Source of the DNA: Acidobacteriota bacterium
GTDB lineage: Bacteria > Acidobacteriota > Terriglobia > 2-12-FULL-54-10
Direction: 5' to 3'
DNA length: 51,895 nt
NCBI GenBank assembly: GCA_016191085.1
Contig: JACPPJ010000022.1
Location: 1 to 51,895, forward strand
Part shown: positions 12,537 through 21,247 of the stretch, one piece after another
How the letters are laid out: each line of letters begins with the position of its first letter
Position numbering within the stretch: position 1 is the stretch's first letter
The notes under the pieces: model-generated
What the model was told of the DNA's origin: nothing
What the model saw: only the letters and a program-made list of their open reading frames with translations
Database searches by the model: none
Translations under genes and position numbers: made by a program

Positions 12537-12950
12537 TCAGGTATTCCGAAAAACTCCTGAAGTCGGTGCGCCTGCGCGTGCGCAATTTGGTCCAGCGGAT
12601 TGGCCGTGCTCAGGGCCGCTGTACTCGTAAATTGCAAGCCACGGATAATTATTAGTGGACGAGAAAGTCGCCGTTACGACGTTTCGTCCGGGTGCAATAT
12701 TTTTCGCATAGAACAGATGAATCTGGTGTCCGTCGACATCTTGGCTCTGCCAAACCGCGTCGGTATAGACGTTACCCGCAGTATCAGTGATGCTGACCGT
12801 CTGCCAGTTCGTCGACATACGTACAAAAGCGATAATTAAGTTTCCGGCTAAATTATCGAACACAAATGGTGCAGATATCGATGCCACTCCTGTGCGTTCA
12901 GCGATCATGGACTGTACTAACGCGATTCCGCCAACGGCGTATTCGGGACG
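12537..12950 (-). pseudogene. Remnant of an acidobacterial-type surface/repeat protein, frameshifted
   Basis: The minus strand encodes LIIAFVRMSTNWQTVSITD, then AGNVYTDAVWQSQ, HLFYAKNIAPGRNVV and WLAIYEYSG. This is a beta-rich domain that I recognise as common in secreted Acidobacteriota proteins. Right after EYSG the expected continuation (LSTANPLDQIAHAQ) is present, but in another frame. One extra base in the GGG run at about 12613-12615 explains this. Neither end has the rest of a large secreted protein. I therefore read it as a decayed fragment. Confidence 0.6.
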
Positions 12951-13190
12951 GTGATGCTGAGCGGCTTGATGGCAATTTGCGACCCGGCATCTGTTACCTG
13001 CAAAGAGCAGATCGCCGCAGAAACAGGACTCAACGCAAGTTATGTCGGCAAGATCTTACGGCTCGGCGTCCTGAGTCCGGATTTTGTCGAGGGTGTAATT
13101 TCCGGATCGCGCGGCGCTGCGTCCGTGCTGACCGGCCTCTCGTCGAAAGCTCCACTCGACTGGAGCATCCAGGGACGCGAAACCTTCTGA
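12951..13190 (+). pseudogene. C-terminal remnant of a site-specific serine recombinase
   Basis: The frame contains QIAAETGLNASYVGKILRLG followed by LSPDFVEGVISG. This matches the helix-turn-helix near the C-terminus of large recombinase-family proteins (typical form: ASYVSRILRLAFLAPDIVEAI). The catalytic and zinc-ribbon parts are absent. It abuts the surface-protein remnant, so this spot is probably a scar of past mobile-element activity next to a tRNA gene. Confidence 0.45.
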
Positions 13191-13441
13191 GATGCTGAGC
13201 CGGCAACTCTTGACCTGGCGTTGAGAATTCTTTCTCTCGCACAATCCGCGAACTCTCACCACTGGTACCATCTCGAACCTGTACTGCCGTTTGGCCAACC
13301 GGAGAATTCTGCGCCTGTCGGGCACGAATAATCTCGAGCAAGATTCTCCAATACAGGTTGTTGTTGAAAATCGCGCAATTCGCCGCGAAAACCGCCAATT
13401 CCGGCGGTTCTCTAGATATTGCTGGGTTATTGCAGACTTAC

Positions 13442-13535
<94 letters not shown>

Positions 13536-13837
13536 GCGAGGGTCACGCCTGCCTTCCGGGCGAATCGGCTTGATACCGGGTCAATCAAAGCTATTTTAAC
13601 AGAGTCCCACAGCGCTGACCAGCATACGGTAGTGTAAAATATCGTCTCTTTCCTCAATGCCTTTCTGGCCCGCGTTGCTACTGCGCATTGGGCTCGCCTC
13701 TTGTTCAGGCAAACCGAAATGCCTATCCTAGACGCTCATAGCGGGAAAGGAAAGGCACTCGCACCAATGAAAGCTATAGTGCGACTATGGCTCGTCATAT
13801 TCAATTCGCGCTACGGTTTTCATTTAGAGGACGCGTC
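13536..13837. other. Intergenic gap upstream of the TrpD-like gene
   Basis: About 300 bp between the divergent tRNA-Ser and the next gene. The upstream part should contain the tRNA promoter. I see no strong terminator or conserved leader. Confidence 0.4.
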
Positions 13838-14887
13838 ATGATACTGGATTGCCTGGAAAAAGCGCTGCGTCGCACGAATCTGACGGTCAAGGAGGCGTCC
13901 GCGGCCATGGACGAGATTCTTTCCGGACGAGCGACGCGGGCGCAAACTGCGGCTCTGCTGGTCGCTCTCTCGATGAAGGGCGAAACCGAGGAAGAACTAC
14001 TGGGCATGGCGCAGGTGCTGCGAGGAAAGACGTACCTCTTCAACCAGTATGGACCTGTGGAGGTCGGACTCTCCAATACAGAGCGCCGCATGCTGATTCC
14101 CCGCCAGCCGAGCAACGGGCATGACTACGTCGCGCCCGGCTCAACGTTCAACATCAGCTCGGCAGTAGCGTTCGTGGTTGCCGGAGTCGGTGTACGCGTC
14201 CTGCAGCAGGGACATCGGGCCGACAATAGCGATCTCGAAAGCGCAGCCGTGCTCGAAGCCCTGGGAATCAATACGAGCATTCCAGCGGTCGAGATCGCGA
14301 GATGTCTGGCCAGCGTGGGCCTTGGGTTTGTATTCGAGCCTGTGATCAGCGAAATAATGGAACACCTGATGTTCGCTTATCGCGAAATCCCGATCCCCAC
14401 TGCGTTCAACCTGCTCACGCCGATGCTGAATCCCGGTGCAGCGCCGGCGCTGGTTCTGGGAGTACATTCCGCCGCGATCACCGAAACGGTCGCTCGTGTC
14501 CTTGCGCGCATGGGTGTGCGTCACGCGTTCGTCTTTCACGGCTCCGACGGACTGGATGAGATCACCAACACCGGACCGACAGCACTCGCCGAAGTCGCTG
14601 ACGGACAGGTGAAGCTTGCCCGCATCGGACCCGGCGATTTCGGAATTCCGGCGGGGCGGTTGGAGGATCTGGAAGGAGGCGACGCAAAGAAAAGCGCGGA
14701 AATAATTACAGCCATCCTGCAAGGCGAGCAGGGCGCGCGGCGTAACGTTGTCCTGCTGAATGCCGCGCCGGGAATCGTATGCGGCGGCAAGGCGCGCGAC
14801 TTGGCCGAAGGCGTGCGCGTTGCGGCCGAGGCGATTGATTCAGGCAAGGCGCTACAGGTTCTTCGTAAGTTGGCCGAAATGACGTAG
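13838..14887 (+). CDS. trpD: Anthranilate phosphoribosyltransferase-family protein (TrpD-like) with degraded active-site motifs
   Basis: The 349-residue protein keeps the TrpD fold: an N-terminal helical domain (DEILSGRATRAQTAALLVAL), TFNISSAVAFVVAGVGV, VLEALGI, TPMLNPGAAPALVLGVHS and HGSDGLDEITNTGPT with the metal-binding DE pair. True TrpD has a GTGGDG loop just before TFNIS; here it is shortened to VAPGS. The KHGNR and SSxSGSAD segments read QQGHR and NSDLESAA, and the conserved RxxLGxRTxFN segment reads REIPIPTAFN. PRPP and anthranilate binding are therefore probably altered or lost. It precedes a pyrimidine gene run, not other trp genes. The start at ATG 13838 is supported by GAGG 7 bases upstream. 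Confidence 0.7.
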   Translation: MILDCLEKALRRTNLTVKEASAAMDEILSGRATRAQTAALLVALSMKGETEEELLGMAQVLRGKTYLFNQYGPVEVGLSNTERRMLIPRQPSNGHDYVAPGSTFNISSAVAFVVAGVGVRVLQQGHRADNSDLESAAVLEALGINTSIPAVEIARCLASVGLGFVFEPVISEIMEHLMFAYREIPIPTAFNLLTPMLNPGAAPALVLGVHSAAITETVARVLARMGVRHAFVFHGSDGLDEITNTGPTALAEVADGQVKLARIGPGDFGIPAGRLEDLEGGDAKKSAEIITAILQGEQGARRNVVLLNAAPGIVCGGKARDLAEGVRVAAEAIDSGKALQVLRKLAEMT

Positions 14888-14907
14888 GGATCAGTCATCG
14901 GAAATCT

Positions 14908-15375
14908 ATGACGAAATGGATGAAGTTAGCGGTTGTTTGTGGGCTCGCGCTCTTTCCGGTGCATTCTGGAGGAGAGGAATCATATCCGTTCGAAAAGTAC
15001 CCCGTCGCGTCGATCTTTCGAGAAAAGTCAGCCGTGCCAGTCCTGGATTCGCGCAAAGCACGCCTATACAGAACCACGATTCGAGAAGCTGCAAAAAGTG
15101 GACCGGACTTCGCTGGCTACTACACCATTGCAATGTGGGGGTGCGGATCCGAATGTACGCACTTCGTCGTAATTGACGCCCGAACTGGCAAGATCTATTT
15201 CCCGCCTGACGACGTGTCATTCAGTCTGGCCGGTCCGATCTACCACCTAAGTAGCACTTTGCTGGTAACTGAAAAGGGCGCTGACCCGGGAGGCCCGCTC
15301 GAAGCCCATCTATTGAACTGGAACGGCTCAAAGTTTGTCCTCTTGAAGAAAGTGCAGTTGCACCATTCAAAGTAG
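14908..15375 (+). CDS. Small exported protein, unknown function
   Basis: The 155-residue product begins with a probable signal peptide (LAVVCGLALFPVHSGG). The mature part carries PDFAGYYTIAMWGCGSEC followed by THFVVIDARTGKIYFPP. I have seen the pattern FAGxYTIxxWGCGxxC in uncharacterised exported proteins of several Gram-negative phyla. The two cysteines four residues apart could form a disulfide or bind metal. The gene follows the TrpD-like gene by 20 bp, so they may be co-transcribed. I assign no function. Confidence 0.65.
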   Translation: MTKWMKLAVVCGLALFPVHSGGEESYPFEKYPVASIFREKSAVPVLDSRKARLYRTTIREAAKSGPDFAGYYTIAMWGCGSECTHFVVIDARTGKIYFPPDDVSFSLAGPIYHLSSTLLVTEKGADPGGPLEAHLLNWNGSKFVLLKKVQLHHSK

Positions 15376-15497
15376 CGGCGGCTCTCGAATGGACGGCGGC
15401 GGTTATTGCGCCTGCCGAAGCGTTTACGGCGGCGCGCGAACCGCCACTCCTTGCTTCTGCTCTTGCCGTTCTGTATCATGCCTGCTGGAAGAACTCG

Positions 15498-16052
15498 ATG
15501 GAGACCCTGATCGCGATAGGAGTTCTCGGGCTGCTTGGATGGGCTGCACTCAGCAAATGGCGGTCCCGGACGGGCGAGGTTTCCCCGAAACTCGAAAGAC
15601 GCTCACGCCGCGACGGCAATAGCCAGCGCCTGGACGACTCTCGCATAGTCCGCATTGATGCACCTCGCCCGCAGGGCCTCCCGAGAATTGTGCTTGGAGA
15701 TGTGAAAGTTGCTGGCACATCCCGTCGCCAGAAGGAGCTTGTGCGGTATGCGTATGGCACAGGACAGGCTATTGAACTTGAGCCTGAACCAAACAATGAG
15801 TTTGACTCTAATGCGATCAAGGTTGTCGGGTGCTGGACGGATTTGAGCGGGAAGAATTGTCGCGAGCAGCTCGGCTACGTTCCCAAAGAAATGGCTGCTG
15901 TGATTGCCCACGATCTTTCTGGCTCGCGAATCGCTGCGACACCAGAAGTGGTTTTTCTTCCCGAAGGCGATAAGAGTGGCGGGTTGCGAATTAACATTTG
16001 GGGTCCACGGCGACAGAGATCGAAGGTGGCTTCCAAGGCGCAAGATATCTGA
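15498..16052 (+). CDS. Membrane-anchored HIRAN-domain protein
   Basis: The 184-residue protein has an N-terminal hydrophobic segment (LIAIGVLGLLGWAAL), a basic linker, and a HIRAN domain at about residues 70-150. Signature parts are DVKVAGTSRRQ, AIELEPEPNNEFDSNAIKVV and EQLGYVPKEMAAVIA. HIRAN domains occur in DNA-repair helicases, where they bind DNA ends, and as stand-alone bacterial proteins of unknown role. A membrane anchor on such a domain is unusual. GGAAG lies 7 bases before the ATG. The end overlaps the open pyrR frame, but pyrR most likely starts after it. Confidence 0.75.
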   Translation: METLIAIGVLGLLGWAALSKWRSRTGEVSPKLERRSRRDGNSQRLDDSRIVRIDAPRPQGLPRIVLGDVKVAGTSRRQKELVRYAYGTGQAIELEPEPNNEFDSNAIKVVGCWTDLSGKNCREQLGYVPKEMAAVIAHDLSGSRIAATPEVVFLPEGDKSGGLRINIWGPRRQRSKVASKAQDI

Positions 16053-16099
16053 GTAAGTCGCGGCTATCCATGGGCGTTGTTGTGATCGGGTCCAACTCT

Positions 16100-16693
16100 A
16101 TGGCGCTTCGGGAAAAATCTCACATGATGACCGGATCGGAGATCAACCGGACCCTGGTTCATCTGGCGCATGAAATCGTGGAGAAGACGGACGCGCTGGA
16201 CAGTCTCGCTCTCGTGGGAATCCGGCGGCGCGGCGTTCCCTTAGCGGAACGGCTTGCTGAGAAAATCCAACAGATTTCATCGTTGCATATCCCGGTGGGC
16301 ACGCTCGACATACAGCTTTATCGCGACGATCTTTCCGCGATGGACAACAAGCCGATTGTCCGCCCGACGCAGATTTCCTTCCCTGTCGCCGACAAGGACG
16401 TGATCCTGGTTGATGATGTCCTATATACCGGCCGGACAACGCGCGCGGCGCTGGATGCGCTATTCGATCATGGCCGCCCCAAACGCGTGCGCCTGTGCGT
16501 GCTGATTGACCGCGGTCACCGCGAGTTGCCGATTGAAGCTTCCTTTGTCGGTAAGCGCGTGACTACCACGCATGCTGAATCCGTCGAGGTCAAGCTGACC
16601 GAGACGGACGATGTGGAAAAAGTTATGATTTTGGAAAGAACCTCCGACACGGATTCGCGTCGCGCCGCCAAGGCGAAAGACGCGGTGGGGTGA
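16100..16693 (+). CDS. pyrR: PyrR bifunctional pyrimidine regulator/uracil phosphoribosyltransferase
   Basis: PyrR senses uridine nucleotides and controls pyr mRNA in many bacteria; it can also convert uracil and PRPP to UMP. The PRPP-binding motif is VILVDDVLYTGRTTRAALDA (about residues 97-116). LVGIRRRGVPLAERLA lies near the N-terminus and LVHLAHEIVEK before it. The first possible start in this frame is at 15998, inside the HIRAN gene. I prefer ATG 16100 (197 residues), which matches family length, with 16070 as an alternative. The stop overlaps the possible GTG start of pyrB, a tight operon. I did not find a clear PyrR-binding attenuator upstream. Confidence 0.9.
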   Translation: MALREKSHMMTGSEINRTLVHLAHEIVEKTDALDSLALVGIRRRGVPLAERLAEKIQQISSLHIPVGTLDIQLYRDDLSAMDNKPIVRPTQISFPVADKDVILVDDVLYTGRTTRAALDALFDHGRPKRVRLCVLIDRGHRELPIEASFVGKRVTTTHAESVEVKLTETDDVEKVMILERTSDTDSRRAAKAKDAVG

Positions 16694-16695
16694 GG

Positions 16696-17622
16696 ATGCA
16701 GCGGCGCGGCCTGCTGGGCATTGAAAGTCTGTCCCGCGAGCAAATCCAGCAGATCCTGGACCGGGCTAAGTTTTATCAGCCGCTGCAGGCGCGCACGGGC
16801 AAGAAGCTGGACACTCTGCGCGGCAAGACGATCATCCACCTCTTTTACGAATCCTCCACGCGAACCCGGACTTCTTTTGAGATCGCCGCTAAGCGCCTCG
16901 GCGCGGATACGATCAGCATCAGCGCGAAAGGCTCCAGCGCCGACAAGGGTGAGTCGCTCCTGGACACGCTGAACACCCTGGCCGCCATGCGTCCGGATGC
17001 GATTGTGATGCGGCACTCCGCTTCCGGAGCCCCAAACTTCCTGGCGCGCATGCTGGAGACGCCGATCATCAACGCGGGCGACGGTTCGCATGAGCACCCC
17101 ACCCAGGCGCTGCTCGATGCGCTTACGATTCTGGACCACAGACCGTCGCTGGCCGGGTTGCGTGTCGCCATTATCGGAGACATTGTTCACAGCCGCGTGG
17201 CACGTTCCAATCTGCATCTTCTGATCAAGTTCGGCGCCGAAGTGGTGCTCTGCGGCCCGCCTCCAATGTTGCCCCGCGAATTCGAATGCTTTTCTCCCTC
17301 AGTAAAGTTGACATTCAATATCGAAGAAGCAATCGCTGACGCCGACGTGATTATGATGCTGCGCGTTCAGTTCGAGAGGCAGAATGCGCCGTTGATTCCC
17401 TCGGAAAACGAATATTTTCGCTTCTATGGCCTGCGTCTGGAGCACTTGCAGGCAGCACGCCCGGACGCTATCGTGATGCACCCCGGACCCATTAATCGCG
17501 GACGGGAGATCAGCTCTGAAGTGGCGGATTTTCCTCGGTCCGTCATCCTAACCCAGGTAGAAAACGGCATCGCCGTGCGCATGGCAGTGCTGGATTTGTT
17601 GTTAGCAGAGCCGCGACTGTAA
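16696..17622 (+). CDS. pyrB: Aspartate carbamoyltransferase catalytic chain PyrB
   Basis: PyrB joins carbamoyl phosphate and aspartate in the second step of de novo pyrimidine synthesis. The protein of about 308 residues contains the carbamoyl-phosphate motif FYESSTRTRTSFE (about 51), the loop SAKGSSADKGESLLDT (about 78), MRHSASGAP, and GDGSHEHPTQALLDALTI (about 133). The C-terminal aspartate-binding part includes VMHPGPINRGREI. ATG 16696 has GGGG 5 bases before it; GTG 16690 would overlap the pyrR stop. No regulatory chain gene is nearby, as in other pyrR-pyrB-pyrC systems. Confidence 0.95.
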   Translation: MQRRGLLGIESLSREQIQQILDRAKFYQPLQARTGKKLDTLRGKTIIHLFYESSTRTRTSFEIAAKRLGADTISISAKGSSADKGESLLDTLNTLAAMRPDAIVMRHSASGAPNFLARMLETPIINAGDGSHEHPTQALLDALTILDHRPSLAGLRVAIIGDIVHSRVARSNLHLLIKFGAEVVLCGPPPMLPREFECFSPSVKLTFNIEEAIADADVIMMLRVQFERQNAPLIPSENEYFRFYGLRLEHLQAARPDAIVMHPGPINRGREISSEVADFPRSVILTQVENGIAVRMAVLDLLLAEPRL

Positions 17623-17691
17623 GGAAGCGGTTGCGGCTTTCAAGTTGCAGATTCCGAATTCGGGATTCCTAACAGTTGGCCGGAACCTCAT

Positions 17692-18996
17692 ATGATCGAG
17701 CCAAATAATAGCGCTGGTAATCTCCTGATCCGAAATGGGCGCGTGATTGACCCTTCCCAAGGACTAGATGCGCTTGCCGATGTTCTGGTGAAACAAGGCC
17801 GAGTCGCCAAGATTCAGCCCAATATTTCAGCGGCGGACGTGACGGTGCTGGACGCCTCGGGCATGATCGTGGCGCCGGGATTCATTGATCTTCATTGTCA
17901 TCTGCGCGAACCGGGTCGCGAGCACGCCGAGACCATTGAGAGCGGCGGACGAGCAGCGGCAGCCGGCGGGTTCACATCCGTGCTGACCATGCCCAACACG
18001 CGACCTGTTAACGACAACATTGCAGTCACGCAGTACATTATTCAAACCGCTCACGATCGCTCACCGGTGAATGTGTTCCCGGTGGGAGCCATTTCTGAGA
18101 ACTCTCGAGGCGAACGGTTGGCTCCGATTGGCGCCATGCGCGAAGCGGGCATTGTGGCGATCTCTGATGACGGCATGCCCGTGATGAACAGCAACGTCAT
18201 GCGCCAGGCGATGTCGTATGCCTCACGTTTTGGCCTGGTGGTGATGGACCATTGCGAGGACCTTGACCTGACCGCCGGCGGGCAGATGCACCAGGGGGGC
18301 AACGCCGTGCGGATGGGGTTGCTGGGCATTCCGTCTTCGTCCGAGGACGTGATGGTATCCAGGGATATTCTGCTCGCTGCGGAAACTGGCGCGAAGTTTC
18401 ATGTCGCGCATCTTTCGACGGCTGAGGCGCTCGGGATGGTCCGCCGAGCCAAAGAGCGCGGATTGACGGTGACCTGCGAGGTCACGCCCCACCATTTCAC
18501 TCTCAGCGATGAGGATATTAGGGATTACGATACGAACTACAAAATGAAGCCGCCGCTACGCAGTCCGGCGGATCGTGACGCGTTGGTTCAGGGCATCGCC
18601 GATGGGACGGTAGACGCGATCGCTACGGACCACGCGCCTCATGCAGGCAGCGATAAAATGCAGGAGTTCGATCTGGCGCCGTTCGGTATCACGGGCCTCG
18701 AAACCGCATTGGGGCTGGCGCTGGATAGATTACTGCACCGAGGGCACATCACATTGACGCGCCTCATCGAACTGTTCTCCGTGAATCCAGCGAGAATCGC
18801 TGGGCTGGATCGCGGAACGCTGAAGGTTGGCTCCGTAGCGGACGTGACTGTGTTCGATCCTGACCGGCGCTGGACCTTTGATGTAAATCACACTTTCTCC
18901 CGAAGCCGCAACACTCCATTTCACGGCTATTCATTGCGTGGTGCGCCAACGGCTACAATCGTGGCGGGCAACATTGTGTGGCAGGCGGAAAAGTAA
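17692..18996 (+). CDS. pyrC: Dihydroorotase PyrC
   Basis: PyrC cyclises carbamoyl aspartate to dihydroorotate, the third pyrimidine step. At 434 residues it is the long (type I) form. Metal ligands and signatures are visible: [18 protein letters not shown] (HxH near residue 65), [40 protein letters not shown] and IATDHAPH with the catalytic Asp (about residue 313). It lies 69 bp after pyrB and probably ends the pyrR-pyrB-pyrC transcription unit. Confidence 0.95.
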   Translation: MIEPNNSAGNLLIRNGRVIDPSQGLDALADVLVKQGRVAKIQPNISAADVTVLDASGMIVAPGFIDLHCHLREPGREHAETIESGGRAAAAGGFTSVLTMPNTRPVNDNIAVTQYIIQTAHDRSPVNVFPVGAISENSRGERLAPIGAMREAGIVAISDDGMPVMNSNVMRQAMSYASRFGLVVMDHCEDLDLTAGGQMHQGGNAVRMGLLGIPSSSEDVMVSRDILLAAETGAKFHVAHLSTAEALGMVRRAKERGLTVTCEVTPHHFTLSDEDIRDYDTNYKMKPPLRSPADRDALVQGIADGTVDAIATDHAPHAGSDKMQEFDLAPFGITGLETALGLALDRLLHRGHITLTRLIELFSVNPARIAGLDRGTLKVGSVADVTVFDPDRRWTFDVNHTFSRSRNTPFHGYSLRGAPTATIVAGNIVWQAEK

Positions 18997-19032
18997 GCAC
19001 GTCACCTCATAGATCTCATCTCCGCCGTCTTC

Positions 19033-19081
19033 CTAACACACTTCAACTCCACAGGGGGGATACGAAGTGAATAGGCTATAC
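19033..19081 (+). repeat. Left copy of a 49-bp inverted repeat
   Basis: The 49 bases from CTAACACAC to GGCTATAC recur in reverse complement at 24091-24139 with two mismatches (near 19069-19070). Similarity stops sharply at both ends. The copies face each other across 5.0 kb. This copy lies in the gap after pyrC and about 160 bp before the ubiD-like gene. Confidence 0.9.
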
Positions 19082-19241
19082 ATCAGCCTCCGCTTCTTGA
19101 CTTACCGCAATCGGCAGATGTAAGTTAAAGTGTTTTGATTACATCGCGAAATGAACAATAGAGAAGTCGCGTGGGGGAGGAACTCCATCTTCCTCGCACT
19201 GAAATCTTCGACCGGAACGAGACGAGGAGGATTTTCGATTT

Positions 19242-20801
19242 ATGGCCACTGCTACGAAAGTCGCGGCCCCCAGCAAGATTGATATCAAGAGCCTGCGCAG
19301 TACCCTGGAAGGATTAATAGGCACTGATGAACTTTTGATAACTGAGAAAGAAGTAAATCCGGCACTAGAGCTGGCCGGACTCGCCAAGCACTTCGACGGC
19401 GGTTCAGCGATGCTTTTCAATAACGTGAAAGGCTACCCAAACGCGCGGCTGACGACTAACCTTTTTGCCACTGAAAAGCGCGTCACCAGCCTTTTCGGTG
19501 TTGAAGATCCCCGCAAATTCAAGTTCAAATGCGTTGAGGCTCTCCACACTCCTCTGCCTCCCAAAGTAGTGAAGGATGCTCCGTGCCAGGAAGTCGTTAT
19601 TGATAAGAACATCAATGTTTGGGACGTCATTCCCATGATCCAGCACACGGTGAAGGACCCGGGACGGACCTTGGGCGGCGGCAACACTCTGGTTACGGGA
19701 AAGTACTTCTGGGGCGGCGATCACATCAGCTATAACCGTATGAACTTCCGCGGGCCCGACTATTCGAGCTTTCAGATTTCACCCGGCTCCCATACCGATA
19801 TGATCGCCACCGAATGGTATCGCAAAGGTCCTATTCCCATGACCATCAACATGGGCGTCCCCCCGGCCTGCACTCTGATGGCTGGCGGCGGCTTCATGTA
19901 CATGGTACTGCCTAAGGGTTGTAGCGAACTGGGCGTTGCCGGCGCCATTCAGGGTTCGCCCATCGAACTGGTGAAGGCGCGCACAGTGGACGCTATGTCC
20001 ATCGCCGAAGCCGAGTACGTGATCGAAGGATACCTCGACACGACGCAGAAGGTTTGGGAAAGCGAAATCGCGGAAAAAGAGCAGAAGCAGGGCGTTTACC
20101 CGTTCCACCCCGAGTGGGCTGGCTACATGGGCAAGGCGTACCGCACCTACAAATTCCAGGTGACCGCAATCACGCATCGCAAAGACAAGCCCATCTACTA
20201 TCCGTCCATCGTTCACAGCTACGATGACAAGCACATTGACACGTTAATGCGGGAAGCCATGTTCTTTGAGCTGGCCGACCGCATCTGTCCCGGACTTTGC
20301 ATTGACACCCGTATCCCGATGCCGCTGACGGATTGGGGCGGGATCATCTTCCAGATCAAGAAGCGCCGCGCTCGCGACGAGGGATATCAGAAGAACATCC
20401 TGACGGCCGCGGCGGCTTGCTCTATGGGACTGCGGCTCTGCATCGCGGTGGATGAGGACATCGATATCTACACCCTCGACGATGTGATGTGGGCGCTGAC
20501 GACGCGCATCGACCCGAGGAGTGGCCTCCAGATCGTCAACCAGAATGGCGCGGGCCAGACCTTCCAACCGGCGGACCGCAGCTCGGCAGGCAACAAGGAC
20601 TGGACTCAGGCCAACATCCGCTTCGGCGGCTGCATCGCGATCGACTGCACCATGCCGTTCCAGTATAAGGACGCCTTCGAGCGTCCGCCGTACCCGGTCA
20701 CGCTGGTCGACCCCTCCAAGTGGTTCGCGGCCGACGAAATCGTCAAGTCCAAGGCGAAGATGACCGAGTGGGGTCACTACATGGCCAAAACCGGTTATTA
20801 G
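19242..20801 (+). CDS. UbiD-family prenyl-FMN-dependent decarboxylase
   Basis: UbiD-family enzymes use prenylated FMN to add or remove CO2 on unsaturated or aromatic acids. The 519-residue protein shows HISYNRMNFRG (position of the conserved Arg), TINMGVPPACTLMAGG, SELGVAGAIQGSPIELVKA, and AEAEYVIEGYLD, which fits the two acidic residues of the family's E-R-E set. The C-terminal part is well conserved (MPLTDWGGIIFQIKKR, RFGGCIAIDCTM). It begins a run with a small protein and two class III CoA-transferases, so the substrate may be an aryl- or enoyl-CoA acid. Phthaloyl-CoA decarboxylase is a relevant relative. No UbiX is in the window. GAGGAGG lies 11 bases before the ATG. Confidence 0.88.
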   Translation: MATATKVAAPSKIDIKSLRSTLEGLIGTDELLITEKEVNPALELAGLAKHFDGGSAMLFNNVKGYPNARLTTNLFATEKRVTSLFGVEDPRKFKFKCVEALHTPLPPKVVKDAPCQEVVIDKNINVWDVIPMIQHTVKDPGRTLGGGNTLVTGKYFWGGDHISYNRMNFRGPDYSSFQISPGSHTDMIATEWYRKGPIPMTINMGVPPACTLMAGGGFMYMVLPKGCSELGVAGAIQGSPIELVKARTVDAMSIAEAEYVIEGYLDTTQKVWESEIAEKEQKQGVYPFHPEWAGYMGKAYRTYKFQVTAITHRKDKPIYYPSIVHSYDDKHIDTLMREAMFFELADRICPGLCIDTRIPMPLTDWGGIIFQIKKRRARDEGYQKNILTAAAACSMGLRLCIAVDEDIDIYTLDDVMWALTTRIDPRSGLQIVNQNGAGQTFQPADRSSAGNKDWTQANIRFGGCIAIDCTMPFQYKDAFERPPYPVTLVDPSKWFAADEIVKSKAKMTEWGHYMAKTGY

Positions 20802-20828
20802 TCGGTTCCAGCGGTTATCCGGGTGCTT

Positions 20829-20965
20829 CAGAAGGGCATGGCTTCAGCCATGCCGAATATTAACACTCAAGCGCGGCTTCAGCCGCTGAGGGACGGACCT
20901 CAGGGGCTAAAGCCTTCTCAACTTTTCGCTTCTATCGGCGCGCCTGAAGGCGTGCCGATACGGTC
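20829..20965. repeat. Cluster of REP-like palindromes
   Basis: Between ubiD and the next gene lie GGCATGGCTTCAGCCATGCC (20835-20854, perfect, 9-bp arms) and GCGGCTTCAGCCGC (20873-20886). Further short palindromes around GGGGCTAAAGCC and GCCTGAAGGC follow. Such strings are frequent dispersed repeats in Acidobacteriota intergenic DNA, by recall. They could form mRNA hairpins inside the operon. Confidence 0.6.
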
Positions 20966-21050
20966 ATCTTTTCCATTTATCTGCTTTCATGTCGCCGAAT
21001 CGTCATCTCACACCCGGAATCAGCAGGATCAAACGCCACCGGAGGAAACT

Positions 21051-21191
21051 ATGGCCCACAAAGTCGAATTAGAACAAGCACCATTGGAGGTTGGGAAAGT
21101 TGACGTTGTATTCAAGATTTCTCAGGATGGGCAGACCTTGGGAAGACTCAAAGTTTCTAAAGGACGTTTGGAAATGGATGGCAGCCGGTAA
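21051..21191 (+). CDS. Small basic-acidic protein, possibly a frame-decayed family member
   Basis: The 46-residue frame reads LEVGKVDVVFKISQDG then LGRLKVSKGRLEM and stops. It resembles small bacterial proteins of about 70-90 residues with the pattern LGxLxxSKGxxxW. The usual continuation seems to be present downstream but in other frames: WMAAGKK (frame +1, from 21175), NKHVKFG (frame +2) and WSNLTEVFKNNGKRI (frame +1, from 21217). That implies about three small indels, either real decay or sequence error. The ATG is preceded by GGAGG (21041-21045). Its conserved place between ubiD and CoA-transferase genes has not been checked. Confidence 0.45.
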   Translation: MAHKVELEQAPLEVGKVDVVFKISQDGQTLGRLKVSKGRLEMDGSR

Positions 21192-21247
21192 GAAAGAATA
21201 AGCACGTGAAATTCGGTGGAGCAACCTAACGGAAGTGTTTAAGAACA

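Noticed and set aside
12866-13198. 110-residue plus-strand frame overlapping the recombinase remnant
   Set aside because: It reads basic, low-complexity sequence in a different frame; the shorter overlapping frame carries the recognisable recombinase motif.
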